Assembly (NCBI RefSeq): GCF_037977055.1 | Contig: NZ_CP150274.1 | Coordinates: 6,448,001-6,512,000 of the forward strand | Length of the DNA stretch: 64,000 nt | Reading direction: 5' to 3' | From: Paenibacillus sp. FSL K6-1096 | GTDB taxonomy: Bacteria > Bacillota > Bacilli > Paenibacillales > Paenibacillaceae | The notes under the pieces: generated by a model | Database searches by the model: none | What the model saw: only the letters and a program-made list of their open reading frames with translations | What the model was told of the DNA's origin: nothing | Shown: positions 25,500 through 33,787 of the stretch, in pieces | How positions within the stretch are numbered: position 1 is the stretch's first letter | Layout: each line of letters starts with the position of its first letter | Program-made: the position numbers and the translations under genes

Positions 25500-26384
25500 A
25501 TGAATCTTCATGCTCTGAGGTTATTCTATTATGTTGCCAAGACGGGAAGCGTTACGAAGGCGTCAGCCATGCTTAACATCAGCCAGCCGGCGGTGACCAG
25601 CCAGATCAAGAAATTCGAGAAGGAGCTGGGGCTGACGCTGTTCAACCCCAGCGGCCGGGGGATCTCGCTGACCCCCTTCGGGACAGAGCTGGCGGAGCAG
25701 GCAGGCAATCTGTTCACCTATGAGGAACGGATCGAGGAATTCGTCGAGGATTACCGCCAGGGCAGGAAGGGGAAGCTGCGCATTGCCGCTACCTATCTTC
25801 CGGCGAATTTCCTCGTTCCCGGCTGGGCGGCCCGCTTCAAGGCGGGGCAGCCGGAGATGGAGATTGAGATTACGACAACCAACTCCCAGCAGGCCTTTGA
25901 ACAGTTGCAGCATCATGAAGCGGATGTCGCCTTCTATGGTGGCGGAGCCAAGGAGAAGCCGGAGGATGTGGACTGGCTGGAGCTTTTTGAGGATGAGCTG
26001 TGGTTTGTAGTAGCGCCTTCGCATCCCTTCGCCGGGCGTACCGTATCCTTGCCGGAGATGATGCAGGAGCCGTTCGTGATGCGTGAGGAAGGCAGCTCCA
26101 CCCGGGCGCGCCTGGTCTCGCTATGTGCAACCTACGGCCTGAAGCCGCCGCGTGTGACCCTGCAGTTCAGCGGGCTGGGCGAGGTAATCCGTTCGGTGAT
26201 GGCCGGCTATGGCGCCAACTTCATCTCCTCACTGGCTGTGCGGGACTATGTGGAATGGAAGCAGCTGGCCCGGGTGCAGGTGGAGGGCATCCAGCTAAGC
26301 AACCATATTGCCGTCTGCACTCGCAAGAATGAGACTCTGTCTGCTTCGCAACAGCGGTTCATTGAGATCTGCCGGCAGGTATAA
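25500..26384 (+). CDS. LysR-family transcriptional regulator
   Basis: 294 residues. ATG 25500 starts the conserved MNLHALRLFYYVAKTGS segment and follows TGGAGA; the frame is open further upstream but over non-conserved sequence. N-terminal winged HTH (KASAMLNISQPAVTSQIKKF) and a C-terminal effector domain with a LysR substrate-binding fold. Divergent from the O-methyltransferase, which it may regulate. Confidence 0.9.
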   Translation: MNLHALRLFYYVAKTGSVTKASAMLNISQPAVTSQIKKFEKELGLTLFNPSGRGISLTPFGTELAEQAGNLFTYEERIEEFVEDYRQGRKGKLRIAATYLPANFLVPGWAARFKAGQPEMEIEITTTNSQQAFEQLQHHEADVAFYGGGAKEKPEDVDWLELFEDELWFVVAPSHPFAGRTVSLPEMMQEPFVMREEGSSTRARLVSLCATYGLKPPRVTLQFSGLGEVIRSVMAGYGANFISSLAVRDYVEWKQLARVQVEGIQLSNHIAVCTRKNETLSASQQRFIEICRQV

Positions 26385-26478
26385 ACAATAATAATATATT
26401 ATATATCGATTAAAATATATTGAATAACGATAAAAAATGTGTTAAATTAAACTCACTTTAACAAGTGAGGTGTTTGTG

Positions 26479-26967
26479 ATGAACCGTAAGCCGGGATCAA
26501 CCACGTTTCTGAAGGCGGTTATTATATTGTTTGCGCTGGCGGCGCTGGCACTGTGTATCTTTGCCGTACCGGCTATCGCAGAGTTTGCGGTGGAGCTGTA
26601 TCCGGGTCACCGTTACCTTATGGTGCTGGTGATGATCGATCTGTACGGGGCGGCGCTGCCGTTCTTCATTGCCCTGTTCCAGGCCTACAGGCTGTTAGGC
26701 TTCATCGACCGGAATGCGGCTTTCTCGGAGGATTCGGTACGGGTGCTGAAGCATATCAAGCATTCGGCGGTATCCATCAGCGGGATGTTCACCTTGGGGC
26801 TGCCGCTGTTCTATCTGATGGCGGAGAAGGACGATGCCCCGGGCATTATTGTGATCGGGCTGATCCTGATCTTCGCTTCAATGGTCATTGCCGTATTCGC
26901 GGCGGTACTCCAGAAGCTCCTGAATGAGGCGATAGCATTGAAATCTGAGAATGATCTGACAGTCTGA
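26479..26967 (+). CDS. DUF2975 membrane protein
   Basis: 162 residues, ATG 26479 after GTGAGG. Four hydrophobic helices, with LLGFIDRNAAFSEDSVRVLKHIK between helices two and three, a pattern of the DUF2975 family (B. subtilis YoaS). It lies 10 bp before a small XRE regulator. The same pairing is found in Bacillus (YoaS/YozG). The function of the pair is not established. Confidence 0.8.
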   Translation: MNRKPGSTTFLKAVIILFALAALALCIFAVPAIAEFAVELYPGHRYLMVLVMIDLYGAALPFFIALFQAYRLLGFIDRNAAFSEDSVRVLKHIKHSAVSISGMFTLGLPLFYLMAEKDDAPGIIVIGLILIFASMVIAVFAAVLQKLLNEAIALKSENDLTV

Positions 26968-26977
26968 GGTGATGACT

Positions 26978-27226
26978 ATGGCGATTATAGTGAATATTGA
27001 TGTGATGCTGGCGAAGCGGAAAATGAGTGTGACCGAGCTTACAGATCGGGTTGGCATCACCATGGCGAACCTGTCAGTCCTTAAGAACGGCAAGGCGAAG
27101 GCGATCCGCTTCTCAACGCTGTCCGCCATTTGCAAGGCGCTCGACTGCCAGCCGGGGGATCTGCTGGAATACATACCGGATGCTTGTGAACCGGAGGAGC
27201 CGGGAGCGGGAGGCGGGCTGGAGTGA
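26978..27226 (+). CDS. Small XRE-family regulator (YozG-like)
   Basis: 82 residues. ATG 26978 is preferred over ATG 26972 and GTG 26969 because GAGGTG (26966-26971) needs spacing. It is almost entirely a Cro/CI HTH: MLAKRKMSVTELTDRVGI, LSVLKNGKAKAIRFSTLSAI, then CKALDCQPGDLLEY. Short tail rich in Glu and Gly. Partner of the DUF2975 gene; it likely autoregulates the pair. Confidence 0.85.
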   Translation: MAIIVNIDVMLAKRKMSVTELTDRVGITMANLSVLKNGKAKAIRFSTLSAICKALDCQPGDLLEYIPDACEPEEPGAGGGLE

Positions 27227-27695
27227 ATCCCATATTACGGCTGCTGCATTTCGGGTATCATCAGGCGATGAGCTGTATTTTTCCGGTGGCGATCTTCGGA
27301 ACTTTAATTCTTACAGATATGTTCCGGCTGCCGTTCATCCACCGCTATGATCTGATCCTGCTTGCTTCTTCACCCACCACTTCATTCCTGATTTCAGATG
27401 GTGGCTGACAGCCCTGGTAGTACTCGTATTCTGGCGTACCTGGATCATCTACCGGGTGCAGGGCAAGACGTACCGGATGCCGCTGGTTCTGGCTTTTGCG
27501 ATTGTCGGCTTCTTCATCTGGCTGGCTGAGAATATCGCCACCTTCCTGGGGGCGTGGCAATACCCGGACCAGCACGGGCGGTGGGAGCTGGTAGGCTCCG
27601 GCAAGATCAGCTCCTGGTTTCTGCTTGTGATTATCAGCGTAATCATTGTCGCCCAGCTTAAGCATGTTAAGGCCGGGAGGACCGGGACCAGATAG
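27223..27695 (+). pseudogene. DUF817 membrane protein gene, internally deleted and frameshifted
   Basis: Two pieces of one DUF817 protein lie in different frames. The 5' piece (27223 to about 27365) encodes an N-terminus HFGYHQAMSCIFPVAIFG ending at HRYDLILLA. From about 27366 another frame reads FFTHHFIPDFRWWLTALVV, then the C-terminal signature ENIATFLGAWQYP and KISSWFLLVIISVIIVAQL. Full-length family members are roughly 270 residues. About 110-120 central residues are missing and the join shifts frame, so the first frame stops at 27408. The 3' end overlaps the convergent gene by 29 bp. Loss of function is inferred from the deletion. Confidence 0.85.
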
Positions 27696-28794
27696 CCAGT
27701 CCGTCCAGCGGGTAACGGAACGAGGGATCGCTCCCGCCGGGAACTGCCGGAATCAGCGCACACGCTTCTCCTTCTGCATGGAGAGCGAATAGCTGCTCGA
27801 TGTGATAAACTCCGGGCTCCGGGGCCGATTCATACAGCCTTAGCGCAACCCCGGCAGCGGTGACAGCGGTTATGGCCGCTTCATGAACGCCTGCAATTCC
27901 GTATTCTACCTTAGCAGGTTTGCCGTCCAGTGACCCGTAAGCGTCTACCTTGACGGCGTAGCCTTCCGAGCCGAAGCGGATGCGGCTGAGCGCCTTGACC
28001 GCGAGATTGCGGACCGTCCGGTTACGGAGCAGGCGGGTCAGGCCGGTGCGGCGCAACAGGGCTGCGGCGGAGGTGGCGCTGCGGGAATCGAAGCAGAGCC
28101 GGGTGGAGACCGAAGGGACATCCAGGGTCAGCGGCAGGGTCACCTGATCCGAGAAAGGAAAGCGGTAGACCCGGTGCTGCCGCAGATCAAAGCCGAAATC
28201 AGCAGTCTTGGCTTCTGTGAAGCTGGAGATGGAACGCGGTCTGCCGTGTTCCGTAATTGTGAAATCCGCTGTGAGGTTGTCCACCGTCCACTCCAGTGCC
28301 GCCTGTCCATGGCTGTCACCCAGCCCCAGCATAATGGAGATATCAATCGACTCCGTATGTGCAAGCTCCCGGGCCGCCTGCGCGGCGAGCAGATTGGTCA
28401 AGCCGGGAGCGAGACCGACGCTGAGCAGGGCGGCGGCCTTGAAGCCGTGCTTCACCGGGTCCAGCTCCTGGAGCCGGGTCAGGAACTCTCCGTTCGCCGA
28501 GACATCCACATAGTGGGTCCCGCTCTGAAGGCAGGCTTCGGCCAGCCGGGTGTCCTCCTGGTCCAGACACATGATGACCAGCCTCGTCCGCTCCAGCAGC
28601 CCCCGGTCCAGCGGCTGATCCGCTGCCAGGCGCAGCGGCTTCACTTTTCCTTCTGTACTGCGGGAGAATGCCTCGGCGCTCTGCAGATTTCTGCCTGCGG
28701 CGTAGACCCTGCCGGGGTACGCCGCTCCAAGAATACGGCTGATCTGTGACCCGACATGTCCGTAACCGCCGATGACTATAATATCTGTTTTCAT
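27667..28794 (-). CDS. Saccharopine dehydrogenase-like NAD(P)-binding protein
   Basis: 375 residues, ATG 28794 with AAAGGACGGG upstream. The N-terminal Rossmann motif is DIIVIGGYGHVGSQISRILG. A central GLAPGLTNLLAAQAARE resembles saccharopine dehydrogenase-like and homospermidine synthase-like oxidoreductases. The exact reaction cannot be assigned. Its 3' end runs antisense over the last 29 bp of the DUF817 pseudogene. Confidence 0.78.
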   Translation of the reverse strand: MKTDIIVIGGYGHVGSQISRILGAAYPGRVYAAGRNLQSAEAFSRSTEGKVKPLRLAADQPLDRGLLERTRLVIMCLDQEDTRLAEACLQSGTHYVDVSANGEFLTRLQELDPVKHGFKAAALLSVGLAPGLTNLLAAQAARELAHTESIDISIMLGLGDSHGQAALEWTVDNLTADFTITEHGRPRSISSFTEAKTADFGFDLRQHRVYRFPFSDQVTLPLTLDVPSVSTRLCFDSRSATSAAALLRRTGLTRLLRNRTVRNLAVKALSRIRFGSEGYAVKVDAYGSLDGKPAKVEYGIAGVHEAAITAVTAAGVALRLYESAPEPGVYHIEQLFALHAEGEACALIPAVPGGSDPSFRYPLDGLAIWSRSSRP

Positions 28795-28892
28795 AATAGA
28801 ATCCCGTCCTTTATGGTATCACGCAGTATCTGCGGTATAATTAGATTTGAAATATAAGAATCTATATGTTTTGGGGTCCCCGCAAAGTACCT

Positions 28893-28937
28893 GAGTCACC
28901 ACCTACGCTAAAGCCCCGCTTTGTGGGGGTGCTTTGT
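28893..28937 (+). other. GC-rich hairpin and short recurring motif, function unknown
   Basis: GAGTCACCACCTACG (28893-28907) is followed by AAAGC (28910) pairing with GCTTT (28931-28935) around CCCC/GGGG. A similar GAGTCACCGCCTGCG is at 32910-32924. It lies in the divergent gap between the dehydrogenase-like gene and the LuxR gene, where a terminator would not be expected. Confidence 0.35.
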
Positions 28938-29005
28938 GTATTATTATCCGGATATCACGGGCAACAGACTATCCCACATTTGTGGGATTTCGGAGAGGAT
29001 AGAAG

Positions 29006-30073
29006 ATGAACGAGGCGTTACGAAGTATAGCCCAGCTTGATCCGGCGCGGGGCGGGCCGGACCTGGATTCGATGCAGTACCGGGAAGCGGTGATTGCGCG
29101 GCTCCGCCAACTGGTTCCATTTGCTGCGGCCTGCTGTACGACAGTAGACCCGCATACGCTTTTAACGACGGGAGCAGTGACGGAGCAGGGACTCGAAGCA
29201 GTGCATGCCGTGCTGCTGGAATATGAATATCTGCGTGAGGATGAGATGAACTACGCGCAGCTGGCCGGGGCGGATATGCCGGTGGTCTGCTTAAGCGCCG
29301 CTACAGGCGGGAAGCCTGAACGGAGCAGGCGCTACCGCAAGGTGCTGCAGCCAGCCGGATTCGGCGATGAGCTGCGGGCCGCGCTGCGGACCGGCGGGGT
29401 CTGCTGGGGGTTTCTGACCCTGTTCAGGCCGCTTGGACATCCGCCGTTCGGGGAGCAGGAATGCGCCCTGATCGCAGCCGCCGGGCCATTGATCGCCGAA
29501 CGTCTGCGCGGCTATGCCTCTGTGCCGCCGGTCACCGCAGCGGATAACGGAGTGCCGGAGGACAACGGCATCCTGGTGCTGGATGAAGAGCTGGCTCCGC
29601 GAAGCGCGAATGCGGCGGCGGACTATTGGCTGGCCCAGCTCCGGCAGAAGGAGAAGCTGGCGGATGGAGCGCTGCCCGGACCGGTACGCGCAGCCTGTCT
29701 GCGGGTACTTGCGGAGCAGCAGAAGAAGCCCGCGGGGGCTGAGCCTTCACCGGCAAGAATCTGCCTCCAGACCGGCGACGGAGCTTATCTGACGGTAACA
29801 GCAAGCCTGCTTGGCGGACCGGAGCGGCAGCTGGCGGTGTCATTTGTCAGCGCCCGTGCTGCGGATGTCTTCAGGCTGCTGGCTGAGGCTTTTGCCTTCA
29901 CCGCGCGGGAGAAGCAGCTTGCCGAGATGCTGTCGCTGGGGTTATCGACCAAGGAGCTGGCCGAGTCGCTGCATATCTCTGCGTATACCGTGCAGGACCA
30001 CCTGAAATCGATCTTCGCCAAGGCCGGCGTATCCAGCCGCCGGGAGCTGATCAGCAGGCTGCTGCCGCGTTAG
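29006..30073 (+). CDS. LuxR-type transcriptional regulator
   Basis: 355 residues, ATG 29006 after GGAGAGG. C-terminal LuxR HTH (about 288-350): FTAREKQLAEMLSLGLSTKEL, then LHISAYTVQDHLKSIFAKAGV. The N-terminal 280 residues look like a GAF-type sensory region (about 10-165) followed by a less defined part. No receiver aspartate is seen, so it is not a classical response regulator. It stands alone with a terminator behind it. Ligand unknown. Confidence 0.82.
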   Translation: MNEALRSIAQLDPARGGPDLDSMQYREAVIARLRQLVPFAAACCTTVDPHTLLTTGAVTEQGLEAVHAVLLEYEYLREDEMNYAQLAGADMPVVCLSAATGGKPERSRRYRKVLQPAGFGDELRAALRTGGVCWGFLTLFRPLGHPPFGEQECALIAAAGPLIAERLRGYASVPPVTAADNGVPEDNGILVLDEELAPRSANAAADYWLAQLRQKEKLADGALPGPVRAACLRVLAEQQKKPAGAEPSPARICLQTGDGAYLTVTASLLGGPERQLAVSFVSARAADVFRLLAEAFAFTAREKQLAEMLSLGLSTKELAESLHISAYTVQDHLKSIFAKAGVSSRRELISRLLPR

Positions 30074-30084
30074 ACATTATACTG

Positions 30085-30136
30085 AAACAGGGGAAGACCC
30101 GGAAGCCATGAAGCGGCTCCGGGTCTTCCCCTGTTT
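30085..30136. terminator. Strong bidirectional terminator
   Basis: AAACAGGGGAAGACCCGG (30085-30102) pairs with CCGGGTCTTCCCCTGTTT (30119-30136), with GAAGCC nearer the loop. It lies between the convergent LuxR and FMN reductase genes. Confidence 0.92.
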
Positions 30137-30165
30137 GCTAATCTATAGTGAACTGCCGGTGTGCC

Positions 30166-30708
30166 TTACTGGCGCAGAGTCTTCAGTGCACCGCTCCAGG
30201 CCAGAAGCTGATCCAGCATCGCATTGACATTAGCGGTATGCAGGTCAGCAGGCTTGAACACCGAGCCGTTCTCGAAGTCGGTGAACAGCGAGAGCAGCGG
30301 GTGGACACGCACATCGGCAACGGACAGCTCGCCGAGAATACCGCGCAGATGCTCAGCGGCACGGGCACCGCCGGCGGAGCCGTAGCTTACGATACCGGCA
30401 GCCTTGTTGTTCCACTCTTCACGGGCAGAGTCCAGTGCGTTCTTCAGCGCCCCGGAGAGGCTGTGGTTGTATTCCTGAACGATGAATACGAATCCGTCCA
30501 GAGTAGCCAGCTTGGCGGCCCAGGCCTGGGCTTCAGCATAGCTGTCGCTCTCCCCGAGCAGCGGCAGCTTGAAATCGGCAATATCTACGATCTCATAATT
30601 TGCATCGCCGCGGGCGTCAGCAATGCCCTTAACCCATTCGCCTACCTGTGGGCTTACGCGGCCCTGGCGTGTGCTTCCGAGAATAATTCCGATGTTAAGT
30701 GTTGACAT
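30166..30708 (-). CDS. NADPH-dependent FMN reductase / quinone reductase
   Basis: 180-residue flavodoxin-like oxidoreductase, ATG 30708 after AAGGAGGAA. FMN-binding motif GIILGSTRQGRVSPQVG near the N-terminus and EYNHSLSGALKNALD near residue 80, typical of the NADPH:FMN/azoreductase family (YieF/ArsH-like). It likely reduces flavin or quinones in the cytosol. Single gene, ending at a bidirectional terminator. Confidence 0.88.
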   Translation of the reverse strand: MSTLNIGIILGSTRQGRVSPQVGEWVKGIADARGDANYEIVDIADFKLPLLGESDSYAEAQAWAAKLATLDGFVFIVQEYNHSLSGALKNALDSAREEWNNKAAGIVSYGSAGGARAAEHLRGILGELSVADVRVHPLLSLFTDFENGSVFKPADLHTANVNAMLDQLLAWSGALKTLRQ

Positions 30709-30899
30709 GGTAATTCCTCCTTGGTTTTGTTTTCCGTAATTTGTCTTGCTGATATGTCTTTATTATATCTAATAACAAAAATAAAGCAAGTTATTTTTTG
30801 AAAGTATTTTAACCTTTTGCGGGAATGAAAACAGTCCATAGCCGACCCGTATCCGGGAAAGGCAATGGACCACAACTATTGGCGCTGCTCAGTTAATGT

Positions 30900-31073
30900 C
30901 TGGAGCCGGCAGAATTCATCTCTCCGGCCAGCCGTTTAACCACATAAGGTACAGCCGTCATAGTGGCTGCCACGCGCTGGTGGACGCAGGCTCTCGTTGA
31001 ACGTCACCCAATACTTTACTATACCTCAGCAGTGCTTAAATAATACTTCGCAATCCACCAGCTTGCGGTTATA
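30900..31073 (-). pseudogene. Relic of a GH1 6-phospho-beta-glucosidase gene
   Basis: On the minus strand one frame reads YNRKLVDCEVLFKHC, stop, GIVKYWVTFNESLRPP, then further stops. KYWVTFNE is the catalytic acid/base block of GH1 enzymes, and NRKLVD...VFKHY precedes it at the right distance in intact members. Only about 55 codons remain, broken by stops. It lies directly downstream of a PTS EIIA relic on the same strand, the usual bglP-bglH order. Confidence 0.7.
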
Positions 31074-31076
31074 GCA

Positions 31077-31230
31077 TCAGCACGATGGGTATATCGAAAT
31101 GGCTACCGCTACAACGGCAATACCTTCGTCCATAGGCTCTTGGAAGAAAGGCTGTTCCAATACCTCGGATAAAGGCTTAATTTCACCGGTCATCGGCTGA
31201 CGATCCTTTTTCTGTATCTGATCAGGCGGC
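31077..31230 (-). pseudogene. Relic of a beta-glucoside PTS EIIA domain
   Basis: The minus strand reads PPDQIQKKDRQPMTGEIKPL, then SEVLEQPFFQEPMDEGIAVV, then a stop at 31077. This matches the linker and first strands of an EIIA-glucose domain at the end of EIIBCA beta-glucoside permeases (PLTGEVxPLSEVxDPVF, GxGVAI). The phosphorylatable histidine region is gone. No ribosome site or intact frame exists. The remaining 30709-31396 interval shows no other gene. Confidence 0.65.
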
Positions 31231-31396
31231 TAATATGTCATGATGCATAACATATGTAGAGTGGATTTAGGCAGAGATACAAATTGTAAGGGGGATTAAT
31301 TGATTTGAAAGGTGAAAACCGCTTAAAATACACTCAACAAGTCAGTTATCCTGACATATAATTAACTATTCTTAAACATAAAGGGGTGGGGGAGCC

Positions 31397-32443
31397 ATGA
31401 TAGAGGAAAAGAAGCAGCAGGCAGAGCTGGAACTCCCGCGTGATTGCACCTTCTCGCCGGAGGACTGGCGGATTCTGGCCCAATACTGGTATCCGGTCGC
31501 GGCTGCGGAGGAGGTGCATGACCAGCCGGTGGCCGTGAAGCTGCTGGATATGAAGCTGGTCTGCTACCGGAGCGGGGGCAAGGTGGTGGTGGCCCGGGAT
31601 CTTTGTTTTCACCGCGGGGCCCCCTTGAGCAAAGGCTGGGTCGAGAACGGCGAGATTGTATGCCCGTACCACGGCTTCCGCTATAACTGTGAAGGCAAGT
31701 GCACGGCCGTACCGGCGCATCCCAATGCCAAAATCTCACCCCGCCTGAAGCTGATCGTCTATCCTGCGGTCGAGCGCTATGGCCTGATCTGGACCTGCCT
31801 GGGCGGCGCCCCGGAGCAGATTCCCGCCTTCCCGGCCTGGGATGATCCGGACTATATCAATATCCTTATTCCAAGCTTTGATATTGCCGGCTCCTCAGGA
31901 CGGCAGATGGAGGGGTTCCTTGATGTATCCCACTTCGCGTATGTGCATACGGCAACCTTCGGGGACCGCAACAATACGGAGGTTCCCCAGTACAAGGTAT
32001 GGCGCGAAGGGGAGACGGAGCTGGTGGCTGAATATTGGAGCACGGTCAGCAACTATGGCAAGGGACAGGAGAATCCCGCACCGGAGGGCTTCCAGTGGCT
32101 GCGCGAATTCCGCGTCTTTGCCCCGTTCGCCGCTTCGCTGACCGTCTACTTCCCCGATGAGGGCCGGCTGAAGATTCTGAACTGCGCTTCACCGGTGTCC
32201 GCCCGCTATACCCGGCTGTTCTGCCCGATCTCGCGGAACTTCGACAAGAACGCTCCGGTCGAGGATACCATCAAGTTCAACCTCCAGGTGTTCCAGGAGG
32301 ATGCGGATATGGTGGAGGCGCAGACGCCGGAGGATCTGCCGCTGGATCTCCAGGCCGAAGCCCACATTCCGGCAGACCGGACCTCCATTGCCTACCGTCA
32401 GCTGCTCAGCAGCCTCGGGCTGGGACGGAATTATACCTCGTAA
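31397..32443 (+). CDS. Rieske non-heme iron oxygenase, alpha-subunit-like
   Basis: 348 residues, ATG 31397 after GGGGTGGGGGAG. Rieske [2Fe-2S] ligands Cys70, His72, Cys89 and His92 in CFHRG and CPYHG, with spacing C-x-H-x16-C-x2-H. The mononuclear iron site is suggested by DVSHFAYVHT (His179, His184). It resembles single-component aromatic ring-hydroxylating/demethylating oxygenases (VanA- and PaO-like). No reductase or ferredoxin is encoded next to it, so electrons must come from elsewhere. Upstream, TTGAAA (31305) and TACACT (31329) may form a promoter. Substrate unknown. Confidence 0.85.
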   Translation: MIEEKKQQAELELPRDCTFSPEDWRILAQYWYPVAAAEEVHDQPVAVKLLDMKLVCYRSGGKVVVARDLCFHRGAPLSKGWVENGEIVCPYHGFRYNCEGKCTAVPAHPNAKISPRLKLIVYPAVERYGLIWTCLGGAPEQIPAFPAWDDPDYINILIPSFDIAGSSGRQMEGFLDVSHFAYVHTATFGDRNNTEVPQYKVWREGETELVAEYWSTVSNYGKGQENPAPEGFQWLREFRVFAPFAASLTVYFPDEGRLKILNCASPVSARYTRLFCPISRNFDKNAPVEDTIKFNLQVFQEDADMVEAQTPEDLPLDLQAEAHIPADRTSIAYRQLLSSLGLGRNYTS

Positions 32444-32455
32444 GAGGCTAACAGG

Positions 32456-32497
32456 TTGGCCCGGCTGAAGAGAGCAGACTCTCGTTGGCCGGGCCAA
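32456..32497 (+). terminator. Large hairpin at the start of repeat array 3
   Basis: TTGGCCCGGC (32456-32465) pairs with GCCGGGCCAA (32488-32497), with inner AGAG/CTCT. No T-tract follows; the 3' arm merges into the first 51-bp unit. It sits 13 bp after the Rieske stop and may end that transcript. Confidence 0.5.
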
Positions 32498-32880
32498 ATG
32501 TATGCGAAAAAGCGAACATATTCGGCGCTGCGTAGGCCCGTGGACCAAATGTAATCGAAAAACCGAACACATTCGGCGCTGCGTGGGCCCGTGGGCCAAA
32601 TGTAATCGAAAAACCGAACACATTCGGCGCTGCGTGGGCCCGTGGGCCAAATGTAATCGAAAAACCGAACACATTCGGCGCTGCGTGGACCCGTGGGCCA
32701 AATGTAATCGAAAAACCGAACACATTCGGCGTTGCATAGGCGCGTGGGTCAAATGAAATCGGAAAACCGATTACAATGCGCACGTCGAGGGTGTACGGAC
32801 CGAATGTAATCGGAAAACCGATTACAGTGCGCACGTCGAGGGTGTACGGACCGAATGTAATCGGAAAACCGATTACAATG
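32495..32880 (+). repeat. 51-bp hairpin repeat array 3 (8 units, two core variants)
   Basis: Core positions 32514, 32565, 32616, 32667, 32718, 32769, 32820 and 32871 are exactly 51 bp apart. The first five units have AATGTATGCG or AATGTAATCG, A-loop, CGAACACATT cores as in arrays 1 and 2. The last three have TGTAATCGG, AAAA, CCGATTACA, a perfect 9-bp stem with a different linker (GCGCACGTCGAGGGTGTACG). One junction unit (32755) has GAAATCGG. Located between the convergent Rieske and phosphatase genes. Confidence 0.97.
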
Positions 32881-32978
32881 GGCGCGTTAACAGGTAGGCG
32901 AAGAAATTTGAGTCACCGCCTGCGGCCTGGTAAATAGCACTGGCATCCTTCACCTTCCGGGCCTATGTGTGTCCTGTC

Positions 32979-33584
32979 CTACACCGTGTAGTTCTCCAAG
33001 GTTAGGCTCCATTTCCCATCTAGATGCTCGATTCTGTGCAGGCTGGTATAGTCTGCAGGGAACGGGGTGGTCAGGTTATTCCAGTCCAGTTCTTTGATGA
33101 GGTAATAAATATTGTCGATCACTCCGCCATGGGTCACAAGGATGAGATTATCGTCCGGATCACGCCCGGCCTGCTCTCCGCACAAGCGGGTGAATGCTTC
33201 CCGGATACGCGAGAAGAACTCCTGCGGGCTCTCGCCGCCGGGATAACGCTCGTCCATCCGCAGGCTGCTGAAATACAGGCCCGGATACCGTTCATTCACA
33301 ATCTCGTTGGGCATTCCGGCGATTACGCCATTGTTCATTTCTCTCCAATCTATACTCCGCTCAACAGGTAACTCGAGTTCCCTTGCCAGCTCCCCGGCTG
33401 TATCCAGCGCCCGCGCCAGATCGCTGCTGATGATACGTTTGATCTTGTATAAATCCTGATTCTCCTTCAGATAGCGGCCCAGCTTCTCGGACTGTCTGTA
33501 CCCTTCAGTGTTCAGCCCACGTGTGCTCCATCCCCCGCGGTACCCTTCATCATCCGCGCCGTGCCTTACCAGATAAATCGTCAA
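32979..33584 (-). CDS. Histidine phosphatase (phosphoglycerate mutase-like)
   Basis: 201 residues, ATG 33584, with GGAGGCGATGG upstream. N-terminal IYLVRHGADDEG with catalytic His8, WREMNNG with the acidic residue, and LVTHGGVIDNI with the second His. These are the hallmarks of the branch 1 histidine phosphatase superfamily. Small size fits broad-specificity phosphatases (PhoE/GpmB-like) rather than glycolytic mutase. Physiological substrate unknown. Confidence 0.88.
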   Translation of the reverse strand: MTIYLVRHGADDEGYRGGWSTRGLNTEGYRQSEKLGRYLKENQDLYKIKRIISSDLARALDTAGELARELELPVERSIDWREMNNGVIAGMPNEIVNERYPGLYFSSLRMDERYPGGESPQEFFSRIREAFTRLCGEQAGRDPDDNLILVTHGGVIDNIYYLIKELDWNNLTTPFPADYTSLHRIEHLDGKWSLTLENYTV

Positions 33585-33750
33585 CTTTCCATCGCCTCCT
33601 GTCTGTAGAACGTTACCATAATTCTCTAGTAGAGCATCCTGTTAAGTCTATCATTCCTCTTCCAGAATGTTCAAGAACGGAAGCAGCCACTACCATATTC
33701 CAATTAATTACAAGACATTTCCGGAAAAACGTGATACGCTGTAACCACTT

Positions 33751-33767
33751 ACCGACAGACAGTCGGT
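33751..33767. promoter_or_regulatory. TetR-type operator palindrome
   Basis: ACCGAC, five bases AGACA, GTCGGT: a perfect 6-bp inverted repeat immediately upstream of the ribosome site of the TetR gene. The placement fits autorepression of the whole efflux operon. Confidence 0.75.
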
Positions 33768-33787
33768 CGATGGGGTTGGGGGGAGAC

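Noticed and set aside
28893..28937. Riboswitch upstream of the LuxR gene
   Set aside because: Only a short hairpin and a motif are visible; no known aptamer pattern could be recognised.
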